Origin: Thermomonas brevis
Lineage (GTDB): Bacteria > Pseudomonadota > Gammaproteobacteria > Xanthomonadales > Xanthomonadaceae
Assembly: GCF_014395425.1 (NCBI RefSeq)
Contig: NZ_CP060711.1
Span: forward strand, 3,162,001-3,226,000
Length of the DNA: 64,000 nucleotides
Direction of reading: 5' to 3'
The translations under genes and the position numbers were made by a program. The notes beneath the pieces were generated by a model. The model did not search any database. It worked only from the letters and a program-made list of their open reading frames with translations, and was not told the DNA's origin. Shown piece by piece: positions 10,663-20,681 of the stretch (positions within the stretch are counted from its first letter, which is position 1; every line of letters begins with the position of its first letter).

Positions 10663-11517
10663 TTATTTCAGCGCTTTGATGTGCTGTTCGAATTCTGTGA
10701 AGCCCGGCCGCAGCGTGGACGGCACGGTCTTGCGGGCGAACTCCAGCGCGATCTTCGGCGGGTAGCCGCGCAGGCTGGCCAGCAGCGCGGTCTTGACCGA
10801 TTCGTAGATGCGCGAATCCTGCTCCGCGCGCGCCTCGATCGCCGACGCCAGCGGGCCGACGAAGCCGTAGGCCAGCAGGATGCCGAGGAAGGTGCCGACC
10901 AGCGCGCCGGCCACGTGCGCGCCGACCTGGGCGATGTCGCCGCCGATCGAGCCCATGGTGATGACGATGCCCAGCACCGCCGCCACGATGCCGAAGCCCG
11001 GCAGGCTGTCCGCCACCTTGGTCAGCGCGTGCGCCGGGGCCATCACTTCGTGGTGGTGCTTCTCCAGCTCCAGCTCCAGCAGCGGTTCCAGTTCGTGCGG
11101 CTCGATGTTGGAGCCGATCATCAGCCGCAGGCAGTCGGTGATGAAGTCCATCAGGTGGTGATCCTTGCGGATCGACGGATAGCTGGCGAACAGCGCGCTC
11201 TCCATCGGGTTCTCGATGTGGCTTTCCAGCGCCACGAAGCCCTCGCGGCGCGCGCGGTTCAGCAGTTCGTAGAGCAGGCTGAGCGCGTCCAGGTAGCTCT
11301 GCCGCTGGTAGCGCGGCCCCTTGAGCACGCCGATGGTGGCGGAAACGGTCTGCTTCACCGTCTTCATCGGCGTGCTGACCAGGAACGAGCCGATCGCGGC
11401 CCCGCCGATGATCACGAATTCGTACGGCTGCCAGAGCGCGCCCAGCTTGCCGTGCGAGCCGATGAAGCCGCCGATCACGCTGAGGAGGACGACGATGAAG
11501 CCGACGATGATAAGCAT
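10663..11517 (-). CDS. motA: Flagellar motor stator protein MotA
   Basis: 284 residues from the ATG at 11517; an upstream in-frame start at 11547 would put ten polar residues before the first membrane helix, and the usual MotA N-terminus is MLIIVG. Four membrane segments are visible (about 4-20, 31-50, 167-190, 200-222), with the cytoplasmic loop RARREGFVALESH that carries the charged residues contacting FliG in E. coli. It pairs with MotB downstream. A sigma-28-like promoter lies 37-63 bases upstream. No other flagellar gene is in the window. Confidence 0.94.
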   Translation of the reverse strand: MLIIVGFIVVLLSVIGGFIGSHGKLGALWQPYEFVIIGGAAIGSFLVSTPMKTVKQTVSATIGVLKGPRYQRQSYLDALSLLYELLNRARREGFVALESHIENPMESALFASYPSIRKDHHLMDFITDCLRLMIGSNIEPHELEPLLELELEKHHHEVMAPAHALTKVADSLPGFGIVAAVLGIVITMGSIGGDIAQVGAHVAGALVGTFLGILLAYGFVGPLASAIEARAEQDSRIYESVKTALLASLRGYPPKIALEFARKTVPSTLRPGFTEFEQHIKALK

Positions 11518-11553
11518 GGGCGAACGCGTGTCCGGGGGAAGCCGCACCTTACA

Positions 11554-11580
11554 TTATCGTCGGGAGCGGCAATATCTGAA
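11554..11580 (-). promoter_or_regulatory. Candidate sigma-28 (FliA) promoter for motAB
   Basis: On the minus strand TTCAGATA (11580-11573) is followed after 11 bases by GACGATAA (11561-11554). The second box matches 7 of 8 positions of the FliA -10 consensus GCCGATAA, and the 11-base spacing is canonical; the -35 box matches about 4 of 8. The site ends 37 bases before the motA ATG. Confidence 0.55.
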
Positions 11581-11633
11581 CGGCCGGCCGCGGGCGGGAA
11601 GGGCGGCGCGGCATCCCGTCGTAATCCGCAAAC

Positions 11634-11659
11634 GAAAAGACCGCCTTGCGGCGGCCTTT
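11634..11659 (-). terminator. Terminator downstream of tRNA-Pro
   Basis: Read on the minus strand just after the tRNA 3' end: a GC-rich hairpin (GCCGCC, loop GCAA, GGCGGT) followed by CTTTTC. Suitable as an intrinsic terminator for the tRNA transcript. Confidence 0.6.
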
Positions 11660-11668
11660 CGCGAATCG

Positions 11669-11746
<78 letters not shown>

Positions 11747-11891
11747 ACAGCGGAGCCGCGCATTTTAGGGGGATGTCGCGGCGACGGCAAGTCCCCGCGA
11801 CGCATTTCATGGCGATATGCCGGCAGGGCGCCGCGGCGGGGCGGCTGCGGCCGCTAAACTAGCGGTTTTCCGCGTCCCCCCGGAGTCTGCC

Positions 11892-13277
11892 TTGATCAAG
11901 CCGCGTACCCCGCCCGGCGTGATGGAACTGTTGCCGCGCGACCAGATCGCGTTCCAGCGCATGCTGGACACCATCCGCCAGACCTTCGAGCGCTTCGGCT
12001 TCCTGCCGGTGGAAACGCCGGTGATGGAGCTGTCCGACGTGCTGCTGACCAAGTCCGGCGGCGAGACCGAGCGGCAGGTCTATTTCGTCCAGTCCACCGG
12101 CGCGCTGGACAAGGCTGGCGACGGCCTGCCCGAACTGGCGCTGCGCTTCGACCTGACCGTGCCGCTGGCGCGCTACGTGGCCGAGCACGAGCACGAGCTG
12201 GCGTTCCCGTTCCGCCGCTACCAGATGCAGCGCGTCTATCGGGGCGAGCGCGCCCAGCGCGGGCGCTTCCGCGAGTTCTACCAGTGCGACATCGACGTGA
12301 TCGGCAAGGACGCGCTGTCGCCGCGCTTCGACGCCGAGGTGCCGGCGGTGATCGCGGCGGTGTTCGAGCGCCTGGCCATCGGCGAGTTCACCATCCAGCT
12401 CAACCACCGCAAGTTGCTGCGCGGCTATTTCGAGGGGCTGGGCATCGAGGGCGAGGCGCAGCTGCTGGTGCTGCGCGAGCTGGACAAGCTGGACAAGCGC
12501 GGCGGCGATGCGGTGCGGGCGACGCTGGCGGGCGAGGGCTTCGGGCTGTCCGGTGATGTCATCGACAGGCTGATGGCGTTCTCGCAGGTGCGCTCGCAGG
12601 GCCACTTTGATGCGCTGGCGAAGCTCGACGCGCTGGGTGCGGGCACGCCGCTGTTCGAGGAAGGACGCGGGGAACTACGCGCGATCCTGGCGCAGCTCAA
12701 GGCGCTGGGCGTGGCGGAGTCGCGCTACGCGCTGAACCTGTCGATCGCGCGCGGGCTGGACTACTACACCGGCGTGGTCTACGAGACGACGCTGAACGCC
12801 TATCCGCAGATCGGCTCGATCTGCTCGGGCGGGCGCTACGAGAACCTCGCCGGCCACTACACCAAGTCGAAGCTGCCGGGCGTGGGCATTTCCATCGGCC
12901 TGACCCGCTTGTTCTTCCAGTTGAAGGATGCCGGGCTGGTGCAGACCGCCGAGAGTTCGGTGGACGTGCTGGTGGCGCTGCTCGACGACGCCGGGCTGGA
13001 GCACGCGTTGGCGCTGTCGCAGCGGCTGCGCGCGGCGGGCCTGAACGTGGAGACGCAGCTGGAGCCGCGCAAGCTGGCGAAGCAGTTGCAATACGCCGAC
13101 AAGGCCGGCATCCGCTTCGTGGCGATGCGCGGCGAAGACGAGGCCGCGCGCGGCGCGGTGGCGGTGAAGGATCTGCGCCGCGGCGAACAGTTCGAGGTGG
13201 CGGAGGCCGAGCTGGCCTCGGCGCTGCTGGTGGAACGCGAACAGCTGCGCGGCGGCATCGCGGAGGGCGTGCGATGA
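11892..13277 (+). CDS. hisS: Histidine--tRNA ligase
   Basis: 461 residues starting at TTG 11892 ([17 protein letters not shown]), with GGAG 6 bases upstream. Longer in-frame starts would add an unrelated Ala-rich leader; the IKPRTPPG N-terminus is the one I know from xanthomonad HisRS. Class II synthetase motifs: motif 1 region at 1-60, motif 2 [23 protein letters not shown] near residues 110-132, and the histidine-A box [11 protein letters not shown] near 290. The C-terminal anticodon-binding domain starts about residue 360. A small perfect hairpin (11851-11865) precedes it. The stop overlaps the ammonia-lyase start by 4 bases. Confidence 0.92.
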   Translation: MIKPRTPPGVMELLPRDQIAFQRMLDTIRQTFERFGFLPVETPVMELSDVLLTKSGGETERQVYFVQSTGALDKAGDGLPELALRFDLTVPLARYVAEHEHELAFPFRRYQMQRVYRGERAQRGRFREFYQCDIDVIGKDALSPRFDAEVPAVIAAVFERLAIGEFTIQLNHRKLLRGYFEGLGIEGEAQLLVLRELDKLDKRGGDAVRATLAGEGFGLSGDVIDRLMAFSQVRSQGHFDALAKLDALGAGTPLFEEGRGELRAILAQLKALGVAESRYALNLSIARGLDYYTGVVYETTLNAYPQIGSICSGGRYENLAGHYTKSKLPGVGISIGLTRLFFQLKDAGLVQTAESSVDVLVALLDDAGLEHALALSQRLRAAGLNVETQLEPRKLAKQLQYADKAGIRFVAMRGEDEAARGAVAVKDLRRGEQFEVAEAELASALLVEREQLRGGIAEGVR

Positions 13278-15184
13278 GCGGCGCAGAGAAGCTGGAAACC
13301 GTGCGCCTGAACGGCCTGTCGCTGACCCGCGCGCAGCTGGTGGCGGTGGCGCGCGGTGCGGCCGTCGAACTGGACGCCGACGCGCTGGCGCGGGTGGCGC
13401 GCGCCGCCGATTTCCTGGCCGCGCAGGTGGAGAAGCAGGAGCCGATCTACGGCGTCTCCACCGGCTTCGGCAGCAACGCCGACAAGCTGCTGGGCGCGCA
13501 TCGCCTGCGCGACGAGCTGCCGGGCGCGGCCAAGTCCGGGCAGTCGCCGCACATCGAATTGCAGCGCAACCTGATCGTCACCCACGCGGTCTGCGTCGGC
13601 GAGCCGTTCGCGCCGGAGGTGGTGCGGGCGATGCTGTGCATCCGCATCAACACGCTGCTGCGCGGGCATTCCGGCATCCGCGTGCAGACCCTGCAGGCGC
13701 TGACGGATCTGCTCAACGCCGGCATCGTGCCGGTGGTGCCGCAGCTGGGTTCGGTGGGCGCGTCGGGCGATCTCGCGCCGCTGTCGCACCTCGCCATCGT
13801 GCTGCTGGGCGGCGGCGAGGCGTTCGTGGACGGGCAGCGCATGCCCGGCGCCGACGCGCTGGCGCGCAAGGGGCTCAAGCCCGTCGAGCTGTCCTACAAG
13901 GAAGGCTTGGCGCTGAACAACGGCACCGCGCAGATGCTGGCGACCGGCGTGCTTGCGGTGCAGCAGCTGGAAGACCTGTTGGACACCGCCGACCTCGCCG
14001 CGGCGATGACCATCGATGCCTTCGCCGGCCGCCTCGGCGCGTTCGCGCCGGAGGTGCACGCGCTGCGTCCGCATCCGGGGCAGGTGAAGACGGCGGCCAA
14101 CCTGCTGCGTTTGCTGGACGGCTCCACGCTGTCCGACATCGCCTATCACCTGGTGCCGAAGTTCCGCCAATGGCTGCCGACCAGCTGGGACACGCCGGCG
14201 TCGCAGGCGCTGGGCTTCGACATCGGCTGGGACTGGGTGCCGTTCTCGCAGCGCCACGGCCGCGAGAAGTTCTACCGGCGCTTCCTGCCGTTCCGCGGCG
14301 GCAAGAAGCACCAGCCGCAGGACAGCTATTCGCTGCGCTGCATCCCGCAGGTGCATGGCGCGGTGCGCGATGCGCTGGAACAGGCCAAGCGCGTGCTCGA
14401 CGTCGAACTCAATGCGGTCACCGACAACCCGCTGGTGTTCCCGGACAAGGCCGACGCCGCGCACGTGGAGGAGCAGGTCATTTCCGCCGGCCATTTCCAC
14501 GGCATGCCGCTGGCGCTGGCGATGAGCTATCTGAAGGCGGCGATCCCGGTGCTGGCCTCGATCAGCGAACGCCGTCTCAACAAGCTGGTCGATCCCGCCA
14601 CCAACGACGGCCTGCCGGCCTTCCTGATCGGCAACGAGGACGGCACCGAATCCGGCCACATGATCGTGCAGTACACCGCGGCGGCCATCGTCAACGACCT
14701 CGCCAGCCGCGCGATGCCGGCGTCCGTGTACTCGGTGCCGACTTCCGCCAACGCCGAGGACCACGTGTCGATGGGCGCCAACGAGGCGCGGCACGTGCTG
14801 GCGATGGCGAACGACCTCGGCAAGGTGCTGGGGCTGGAGCTGTTCACCGCCGCGCAGGCGCTGGACCTGCGCCGCGACATGATCAACGCGGCGCGCGAGC
14901 TGGCGGATCGCGCCGATGCCGAGGCGTTTGCCGCCAAGGTGACGGGCGGGCCGTTGCCTGACGCGGCGGAACGCGCTGGTTTCCTGGAGGAAGTCGACGC
15001 CCTGCGCGCGCAGCTGGCGCAGGCCGCCGAGTTCCGGCCGGGCAGGGCGGTGGCGGCCGCGCACGCGGCGATCCGCGCGCGCATTCCGTATCTGGACCGC
15101 GACCGCGCGCTGGATGGCGAAGTGGCGGCGGCGGTGGCGATGGTGGCCGACGGCAGCATCCTCGCTGCCGTACGCGCCGGCTGA
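13274..15184 (+). CDS. hutH: Histidine/aromatic amino acid ammonia-lyase, enlarged
   Basis: 636 residues, against about 510 for bacterial HutH. The MIO-forming Ala-Ser-Gly triad is in [13 protein letters not shown] (about 162-166). [25 protein letters not shown] and [10 protein letters not shown] match the histidine ammonia-lyase family, and QRNLIVTHA carries His at the substrate-selectivity position. Two stretches are longer than in HutH: about 50 residues between DGSTLSD and QDSYSLRC (residues 281-349), and about 50 extra residues near the C-terminus (540-590). It overlaps hisS by 4 bases, and no hutU, hutI or hutG is near. It may therefore be histidase or another MIO lyase making an acrylate; histidine, tyrosine and phenylalanine cannot be separated by eye. 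Confidence 0.78.
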   Translation: MSGAEKLETVRLNGLSLTRAQLVAVARGAAVELDADALARVARAADFLAAQVEKQEPIYGVSTGFGSNADKLLGAHRLRDELPGAAKSGQSPHIELQRNLIVTHAVCVGEPFAPEVVRAMLCIRINTLLRGHSGIRVQTLQALTDLLNAGIVPVVPQLGSVGASGDLAPLSHLAIVLLGGGEAFVDGQRMPGADALARKGLKPVELSYKEGLALNNGTAQMLATGVLAVQQLEDLLDTADLAAAMTIDAFAGRLGAFAPEVHALRPHPGQVKTAANLLRLLDGSTLSDIAYHLVPKFRQWLPTSWDTPASQALGFDIGWDWVPFSQRHGREKFYRRFLPFRGGKKHQPQDSYSLRCIPQVHGAVRDALEQAKRVLDVELNAVTDNPLVFPDKADAAHVEEQVISAGHFHGMPLALAMSYLKAAIPVLASISERRLNKLVDPATNDGLPAFLIGNEDGTESGHMIVQYTAAAIVNDLASRAMPASVYSVPTSANAEDHVSMGANEARHVLAMANDLGKVLGLELFTAAQALDLRRDMINAARELADRADAEAFAAKVTGGPLPDAAERAGFLEEVDALRAQLAQAAEFRPGRAVAAAHAAIRARIPYLDRDRALDGEVAAAVAMVADGSILAAVRAG

Positions 15185-15198
15185 CGATGGCCACGTCG

Positions 15199-15226
15199 AT
15201 CCGGTCCGGGCGTTCCCGGGCCGGAT
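15199..15226 (+). terminator. Strong hairpin after the ammonia-lyase gene
   Basis: A 12-base-pair stem with one mismatch and a CGTT loop (ATCCGG TCCGGG / CCCGGG CCGGAT) begins 15 bases after the hutH stop. There is no T-run after it, so it is either a weak or Rho-assisted terminator or an RNA-stabilising hairpin. Confidence 0.5.
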
Positions 15227-15269
15227 GGCATGGCGGCTGGCCGATTGTTTGCAGTGAAGCAGGGCGCGG

Positions 15270-15298
15270 TTGACGCGCCTTTTTCTTTGCATTAATGT
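15270..15298 (+). promoter_or_regulatory. Candidate sigma-70 promoter of the his operon
   Basis: TTGACG at 15270-15275 is 5 of 6 to the -35 consensus; 17 bases on, TAATGT (15293-15298) serves as a moderate -10. The region is markedly more AT-rich than its surroundings and overlaps the palindromic region next to it. Confidence 0.5.
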
Positions 15299-15323
15299 AG
15301 TAGCGCGTTAATACATTAACTAG
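15292..15323. promoter_or_regulatory. Palindromic operator candidate before trpR-like/his operon
   Basis: TTAATGTA (15292-15299) and TACATTAA (15312-15319) form one inverted repeat. GTTAAT-AC-ATTAAC (15307-15320) forms a second, nested one, and TTAACTAG (15316-15323) equals half of the classical trp operator core CTAGTTAACTAG. The site covers the probable -10 region and lies 34 bases before the gene for a TrpR-like protein, so autoregulation is a reasonable inference. Confidence 0.5.
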
Positions 15324-15356
15324 ATGATTTAATCGCACACACCTGCAACCGACCGC

Positions 15357-15680
15357 ATGAAGCAGCGCCCAGAACCCCTGCCGAAGTACGACGCCGCCAT
15401 CGCCATCGATGCGCTGGCCTACGTGCTCGCCTCCCTGAAAGACGCGGATGAAGTGCGCGCCTTCCTCGAAGACCTCTGCACCCCCGCCGAACTGGAAGCC
15501 ATGGGCGACCGCTGGCGGGTGGTGCCGGAGCTGCTGCGCGGCGCCCCGTACCGCGAAATCCACGACCGCACCAAGGTCAGCGTGACCACCATCGGCCGCG
15601 TCGCGCGCTGCCTGGAACGCGGCGCGGGCGGTTACCGCGCCGCCGCCGAGCGGCTCGGCCTCGTCAACGACTCCCACTGA
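15357..15680 (+). CDS. TrpR-like repressor (YerC/YecD family)
   Basis: 107 residues. All-helical protein of the Trp-repressor superfamily, YerC/YecD branch. The region [21 protein letters not shown], then [20 protein letters not shown] (about 43-83), gives the scaffold helix and helix-turn-helix. Unlike TrpR, no tryptophan-specific residues can be assigned. First gene of the histidine operon, 10 bases before hisG; in xanthomonads a gene of this family is regularly found there. Control of the his genes by a histidine-related signal is inferred. No His-rich leader peptide or attenuator is visible upstream, which leaves this protein as the obvious regulator. Confidence 0.8.
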   Translation: MKQRPEPLPKYDAAIAIDALAYVLASLKDADEVRAFLEDLCTPAELEAMGDRWRVVPELLRGAPYREIHDRTKVSVTTIGRVARCLERGAGGYRAAAERLGLVNDSH

Positions 15681-15690
15681 AGCAACCGCC

Positions 15691-16605
15691 ATGAGCCCTG
15701 CCGCCAATCCGGCGGTGCGCGACCGCCTGCGCATCGCCATCCAGAAATCCGGCCGCCTGAGCGAGCCGGCGCGCGCGCTGCTGGCGTCCGCCGGGCTGAG
15801 CTGGCGCGAAAGCCGCGACCGGCTGTTCTGCTACGGCGAATCGCTGCCGGTGGATCTGCTGCTGGTGCGCGACGACGACATCCCCGGCCTGATCGCCGAC
15901 GGCGTCTGCGACCTCGGCATCGTCGGCCGCAACGTGCTGGCCGAACAGGCCGGCGAGCGCAGCGAGACCGGCAAGCCCGCCGTGTTCCGCGAATGGCGCG
16001 CGCTCGGCTTCGGCGGCTGTCGCCTGGCCGTGGCCGTGCCCGACGGCTGGGATTGGCAGGGGCCGCAGCAACTCGCGGGCAAGCGCGTCGCCACCACCTA
16101 TCCCAACCAGCTCCGCGCCTGGCTGCGCGAACAGCGGGTCGAGGCCGACATCGTGGTGCTGAACGGTTCGGTGGAGATCGCGCCGCGCCTCGGCCAGGCC
16201 GACGCCATCTGCGATCTGGTGTCCAGCGGCGCCACCCTGGCCGCCAACCAGCTCAAGCCGGTGCTCGACGTCATGCGCAGCGAGGCGGTGCTGGCCGGCC
16301 CGGTGCAGCCGTTCGGCGACGTGCGCGCCGAACTGGCCGATCTGCTGCTGCGGCGGATGGACGGCGTGCTGCGCATCCGCGACAGCAAGCTGCTGCTGTT
16401 CCAGACCCGGCGCGACGCGCTGCCACAGGTATTGCAACTGCTGCCCGATGCGGAGCCGCCGACCATGTGCGCCATCGACGGTGCGGACACGCTGGCCTTG
16501 CAGGCGCTCTGCCACGGTGCGATGACCTGGCAGCGGCTGGAAGATCTCAAGCGTGCCGGCGCGCGCGGGCTGATGGTGCTGCCGGTGGAGCGGATGCTGG
16601 CATGA
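15691..16605 (+). CDS. hisG: ATP phosphoribosyltransferase, long form
   Basis: 304 residues. First committed step of histidine synthesis: joins PRPP and ATP. Long-form HisG with a catalytic part ([14 protein letters not shown] near residue 13; [10 protein letters not shown] near 71; [18 protein letters not shown] near 170, containing the PRPP loop). The C-terminal ACT-like regulatory domain (about 215-300) is the histidine feedback site in long-form enzymes, so no HisZ is needed. The stop overlaps the hisD start. Confidence 0.95.
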   Translation: MSPAANPAVRDRLRIAIQKSGRLSEPARALLASAGLSWRESRDRLFCYGESLPVDLLLVRDDDIPGLIADGVCDLGIVGRNVLAEQAGERSETGKPAVFREWRALGFGGCRLAVAVPDGWDWQGPQQLAGKRVATTYPNQLRAWLREQRVEADIVVLNGSVEIAPRLGQADAICDLVSSGATLAANQLKPVLDVMRSEAVLAGPVQPFGDVRAELADLLLRRMDGVLRIRDSKLLLFQTRRDALPQVLQLLPDAEPPTMCAIDGADTLALQALCHGAMTWQRLEDLKRAGARGLMVLPVERMLA

Positions 16606-17900
16606 AGCGCATCGACTGGAACGCGCTGGACGAGGGCGCGCGCGCCGCCGTGCTGCAGCGCCCGGTGCAGGCGGTGTCGGATGCGCTGCGCGCGGGCGTG
16701 CAGGCGATCTTCGACGACGTGGCGACGCGCGGCGACGCGGCCCTGCGCGAGTTCACCGCGAAGTTCGACGGCGTGACGCTGGACGATTTCGAGGTGGGCG
16801 AAGACGAGTTCGCCCGCGCACGCGAACAGGTGCCGGCGAACGTGCAGGCCGCCATCGCCGAAGCGGCGTCGCGCATCGAAGCCTTCCACCGCGCCGGCAT
16901 CGCGCGACCGTACGAAGTGGAAACCGCGCCCGGCCTGCTGTGCCGGCGTGTGCAACGTCCGATCCCGCGCGTCGGCCTGTACGTGCCCGCGGGCAGCGCG
17001 CCGCTGCCTTCCACCGCGCTGATGTTGTGCATCCCCGCGCGACTGGCCGGATGCCGCGACGTGACCCTGTGCACGCCGCCGCGCAAGGACGGCAGCGCCG
17101 ACCCCGCCGTATTGCTGGCGGCGCGGCAGGCGCCAGGCGTGCGCGTGTTCAAGCTCGGCGGCGCGCAGGCGATCGCGGCGATGGCGCAGGGCACGGCGCG
17201 CGTCCCGCGCTGCGACAAGCTGTTCGGCCCCGGCAACGCCTGGGTCGATGAAGCCAAGCGGCAGGCCGCGCAGCGCCCCGGCGGCATCGCCATCGACATG
17301 CCGGCCGGGCCGTCGGAGGTGCTGGTAATCGCAGATAGAGGCGCGAACGCCGCGTTCGTCGCCGCCGATCTGCTGTCACAGGCCGAGCACGGCCCGGATT
17401 CACAGGTGTTGCTGCTGACCGACAGCGCGGCGCTGCTGGAGGCGGTCGCGCTGGAAGTCGATGCGCAGCTCGCGCGGCTGCCGCGCGCCGACATCGCCCG
17501 ACGCGCGTTGGAGGCTTCGCGCCTGGTGCTGGTGCGCGACATCGAACAGGCCATCGCGATCAGCGACGCCTACGCGCCGGAACACCTGATCCTGGCCGTG
17601 CGCGAGCCGCGCGCCTGGCTGGAGCGCATCGGCAACGCCGGCAGCATCTTCCTCGGCGACTGGACGCCGGAAGCGCTGGGCGACTATTGCAGCGGCGGCA
17701 ACCACGTGCTGCCCACCGGCGGCGCGGCGCGCGCGTGGAGCGGGCTGTCGGTGGCGAGCTTCCAGAAGGCGATCACCGTGCAGGAGGCGACGGACGCCGG
17801 CATCCGCGCGACCGGCCCCTGCGCGGCCGTGCTGGCGCATGCCGAAGGATTGCAGGCGCATGCGCGCGCGGTGGAGCTGCGGCTGGAGCGGGCGGCATGA
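16602..17900 (+). CDS. hisD: Histidinol dehydrogenase
   Basis: 432 residues, starting at ATG 16602 inside the end of hisG. Zinc- and NAD-dependent two-step oxidation of histidinol to histidine. Recognisable blocks: [20 protein letters not shown] near residue 117, [14 protein letters not shown] near 210, [12 protein letters not shown] near 232, [12 protein letters not shown] near 256 with Gln/His zinc ligands, and YAPEHL near 325. The [10 protein letters not shown] block near 364 contributes the remaining active-site residues. Full length. Overlaps hisC by 4 bases. Confidence 0.95.
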   Translation: MKRIDWNALDEGARAAVLQRPVQAVSDALRAGVQAIFDDVATRGDAALREFTAKFDGVTLDDFEVGEDEFARAREQVPANVQAAIAEAASRIEAFHRAGIARPYEVETAPGLLCRRVQRPIPRVGLYVPAGSAPLPSTALMLCIPARLAGCRDVTLCTPPRKDGSADPAVLLAARQAPGVRVFKLGGAQAIAAMAQGTARVPRCDKLFGPGNAWVDEAKRQAAQRPGGIAIDMPAGPSEVLVIADRGANAAFVAADLLSQAEHGPDSQVLLLTDSAALLEAVALEVDAQLARLPRADIARRALEASRLVLVRDIEQAIAISDAYAPEHLILAVREPRAWLERIGNAGSIFLGDWTPEALGDYCSGGNHVLPTGGAARAWSGLSVASFQKAITVQEATDAGIRATGPCAAVLAHAEGLQAHARAVELRLERAA

Positions 17901-19003
17901 GCGCGACCGTGCGAGCGTTGCTGCGCGATGACCTACGCGATTTCGGCGGCTACAAGTCGGCGCGCAGCGAGGCGCTGACGGGATCGGTCTGGCTCAACGC
18001 CAACGAGTCGGCCTGGGCCAATCCCGCCGACGCGGAGGGCCGCCTGCGCCGCTATCCGCAGCCGCAGCCGGAGGCGCTGTGCGCGCGGCTGGCGCAGCTG
18101 TACGGCGTCGCACCGGCGCAACTGCTGGTCGGGCGCGGCAGCGACGAAGGCATCGACCTGCTGGTGCGCGCGTTCTGCGCGCCGGGGCGGGGACGCATCG
18201 TGGTCGCGCCGCCGGTGTTCGGCATGTACGCGGTGTGCGCGCGCCTGCACGGCGCGGCCATCGTCGGGGTGCCGCTGCGCGATGGCGATGCCGGCCTGTG
18301 CGCCGATCTCCGGGCGATGGGCGATGCCGCGCTGGGGCGTGCCGGAGAAGGGCAGGATGCGTCGCTGCTGTTCCTGTGCTCGCCCGGCAATCCGTCCGGC
18401 GAACTGCTTCGGCTTCCCGACATCGCCGCGCTGGCGGAGCGCCTGCGCGGGCGCTGTCTGGTGATCGTGGACGAAGCCTACGTCGAATACGCCGATGCGC
18501 CTTCCGCCACGGCGCTGCTGGCCGACCACGACAACATCGCCGTGTTGCGCACGCTGTCCAAGGCGCATGCGCTGGCGGCGGCGCGGGTGGGCTGCGTGCT
18601 GGCCGCACCGGCCTTGATCGAGGCGCTGCGCCGCTGCCAGGCGCCGTATCCGCTGCCGCAGCCAGTGGTCGAAGCGGCGCTGGCGGCGTTGGCGCCGCAC
18701 GCGCTGGCGCTGACCTGCAGCCGCATGGCAGCGGTGCGCGAGGCGCGCGCGCGGCTGGCCGACGGGCTGCGCGCATCGCCCGGCGTGAAGCGCGTCTATC
18801 CCTCCGCCGGCAATTTCCTGCTGGCGCGTTTCGCCGATGCCGACGCCGCCTTCGCGGCGCTGCTGGCGGCCGGCGTGGTGGTGCGCGACATGCGCGCGAT
18901 GCCGCAGCTCGACGACGCACTGCGCATCAGCGTCGGCAGCGCGGAGGAATGCCGGCGCGTGCTGGCCGCACTCGGCGTGGCGCGCGTGGAGGCGGCGGCA
19001 TGA
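17897..19003 (+). CDS. hisC: Histidinol-phosphate aminotransferase
   Basis: 368 residues. PLP-dependent fold-type I aminotransferase converting imidazole-acetol phosphate to histidinol phosphate. [11 protein letters not shown] near residue 35 and [11 protein letters not shown] bind the substrate phosphate side. VDEAYVEY near 192 includes the PLP-stacking and ring-nitrogen residues, and the Schiff-base lysine is in [15 protein letters not shown] near 222. The final [10 protein letters not shown] and RISVGS carry the carboxylate-binding arginine. ATGA overlaps on both sides within the his operon. Confidence 0.95.
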   Translation: MSATVRALLRDDLRDFGGYKSARSEALTGSVWLNANESAWANPADAEGRLRRYPQPQPEALCARLAQLYGVAPAQLLVGRGSDEGIDLLVRAFCAPGRGRIVVAPPVFGMYAVCARLHGAAIVGVPLRDGDAGLCADLRAMGDAALGRAGEGQDASLLFLCSPGNPSGELLRLPDIAALAERLRGRCLVIVDEAYVEYADAPSATALLADHDNIAVLRTLSKAHALAAARVGCVLAAPALIEALRRCQAPYPLPQPVVEAALAALAPHALALTCSRMAAVREARARLADGLRASPGVKRVYPSAGNFLLARFADADAAFAALLAAGVVVRDMRAMPQLDDALRISVGSAEECRRVLAALGVARVEAAA

Positions 19004-20079
19004 GCCTGCGCCCCGTCCTGTTCGTGGATCGCGACGGCACCCTGATCGAGGAGCCGGACGACTTCCAGATCGACGCCTACGAAAAGCTCCGCTTCGTGCG
19101 CGGCGTCATTCCCGCGCTGCTGAAGCTGCGCGACGCCGGCTACGAGTTCGTCATCGTCAGCAACCAGGACGGCTTGGGCGGCGCGGCCTATCCGCAGGCC
19201 AGCTTCGACGGCCCGCACGCGCTGATGATGCAGGTGTTCGAGAGCCAGGGCATCGCGTTCCGCGACGTGCTGATCGACGCCAGCCTGCCGCACGAGGGCA
19301 AGTCCACGCGCAAGCCGGGCGTCGGCATGATGCTGCCGTACCTGCAGGATCGCGGCATCGACTGGTCGCGTTCGGCGATGGTCGGCGACCGGCCGACCGA
19401 CATCGAGTTCGCGCGCAACCTGCGCATCCGCGGTTTCCAGCTCGCCACCGCGCAGTTCGGCGGCGAGTGGGACTGGGCCGGCATCGCGCATGAGCTGGCC
19501 GATGCGCCGCGCCGTGCGAGCGTGCGGCGCGATACGAAGGAAACGAAGATCCGCGTCGACATCGACCTGGACCGCGTCGCCGAGCCGCAGGTGTCCACCG
19601 GCCTGCCGTTCTTCGACCACATGCTGGAGCAGATCGGCAAGCACGGCGGGTTCGCGCTGGCGATCCGTGCCGACGGCGACCTGCACATTGACGAGCACCA
19701 CACCGTCGAGGACACCGGCCTCGCGCTGGGGCAGGCGCTGCGCGAGGCGCTGGGCGACAAGCGCGGCATCGGCCGCTACGGCTTCACCCTGCCGATGGAC
19801 GAGGCGCTGGCCAGCGCGGCGCTGGATTTCAGCGGGCGGCCTTACTTCGTGTTCGACGGCGCGTTCCGGCGCGAGCGCGTGGGCGATCTGCCGACCGAAC
19901 TGGTGCCGCATTTCTTCCGTTCGCTCTGCGATGCGGCCGGCCTGAACCTCAACCTGAAGGTGCAGGGCGAGAACGACCACCACCAGATCGAAGCCTGCTT
20001 CAAGGCGCTGGCGCGCGCGCTGCGGCAGGCGATCCGGCGCGAGGGCGCGGAGCTGCCATCGACCAAGGGCACGCTGTGA
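19000..20079 (+). CDS. hisB: Histidinol-phosphatase / imidazoleglycerol-phosphate dehydratase
   Basis: 359 residues, bifunctional as in gammaproteobacteria. The N-terminal HAD phosphatase (1-165) has nucleophile D10 and D12 in [16 protein letters not shown] near 50 and [10 protein letters not shown] near 130. The C-terminal IGPD domain (about 172-359) shows [25 protein letters not shown] and [17 protein letters not shown], with the paired His/Glu manganese ligands. The Cys/His zinc loop of the E. coli phosphatase domain is absent: the segment reads [18 protein letters not shown] with no cysteine. Overlaps hisH by 4 bases. Confidence 0.95.
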   Translation: MSLRPVLFVDRDGTLIEEPDDFQIDAYEKLRFVRGVIPALLKLRDAGYEFVIVSNQDGLGGAAYPQASFDGPHALMMQVFESQGIAFRDVLIDASLPHEGKSTRKPGVGMMLPYLQDRGIDWSRSAMVGDRPTDIEFARNLRIRGFQLATAQFGGEWDWAGIAHELADAPRRASVRRDTKETKIRVDIDLDRVAEPQVSTGLPFFDHMLEQIGKHGGFALAIRADGDLHIDEHHTVEDTGLALGQALREALGDKRGIGRYGFTLPMDEALASAALDFSGRPYFVFDGAFRRERVGDLPTELVPHFFRSLCDAAGLNLNLKVQGENDHHQIEACFKALARALRQAIRREGAELPSTKGTL

Positions 20080-20681
20080 GCCGCGTTGCCGTCATCGACG
20101 CGGGCGGGGCGAATTTCGGCTCGGTCTGCTACGCGCTGGAGCGCCTTGGCGCGACGCCGGCCATCGTGCGCGATGCTGCCGGCCTGGGCGATGCGCAGAG
20201 GATCGTCCTGCCCGGTGTGGGCGCGGCGGCGCCGGCGATGGCCCTGCTGCGCGAGCGCGGCTTCGCCGAGGCGCTGCCCGCCTTGCGCGTGCCGCTGCTG
20301 GGCATCTGCCTCGGCATGCAGCTGTTGTTCGATGCGTCCGAGGAGGGCGACGTGGCCTGCCTCGGCCTGCTGCCGGGTCGCGTGCGCAAGCTGCGCGGCG
20401 TGCCCGGATTGCGGGTGCCGCACATGGGCTGGAACACGCTGGAAACGATCGGCGCTTCGCCGCTGCTGGACGGCATCGACGCTGAAACCAGCGCCTACTT
20501 CGTGCACGGTTACGCCGCGCCGGTGACGGACGATTGCATCGCCGCCTGCACGCACGGCGAGCGCTTCGCGGCGATGGTGCAGCGGGGCAACGTCGGCGGT
20601 GCGCAGTTCCATCCTGAGCGTTCGTCCGCAGCCGGCGCGCGGCTGCTCGCCAATTTCCTCGCTTGGGAACCCTCGCCATGA
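20076..20681 (+). CDS. hisH: Imidazole glycerol phosphate synthase, glutaminase subunit
   Basis: 201 residues from GTG 20076. Class I glutamine amidotransferase that feeds ammonia to HisF. The nucleophile cysteine is in [13 protein letters not shown] (near residue 76); His and Glu of the triad are in [13 protein letters not shown] (near 180). PHMGWNTLE and YFVHGYA are typical HisH blocks. Normal length. Overlaps hisB at the start and hisA by 4 bases at the end. Confidence 0.95.
   Translation: MSRVAVIDAGGANFGSVCYALERLGATPAIVRDAAGLGDAQRIVLPGVGAAAPAMALLRERGFAEALPALRVPLLGICLGMQLLFDASEEGDVACLGLLPGRVRKLRGVPGLRVPHMGWNTLETIGASPLLDGIDAETSAYFVHGYAAPVTDDCIAACTHGERFAAMVQRGNVGGAQFHPERSSAAGARLLANFLAWEPSP

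Noticed and set aside
15185..15356. His leader peptide and attenuator before the his operon
   Set aside because: No short frame with clustered His codons and no terminator/antiterminator pair were found; the palindrome and TrpR-like gene are a better explanation.
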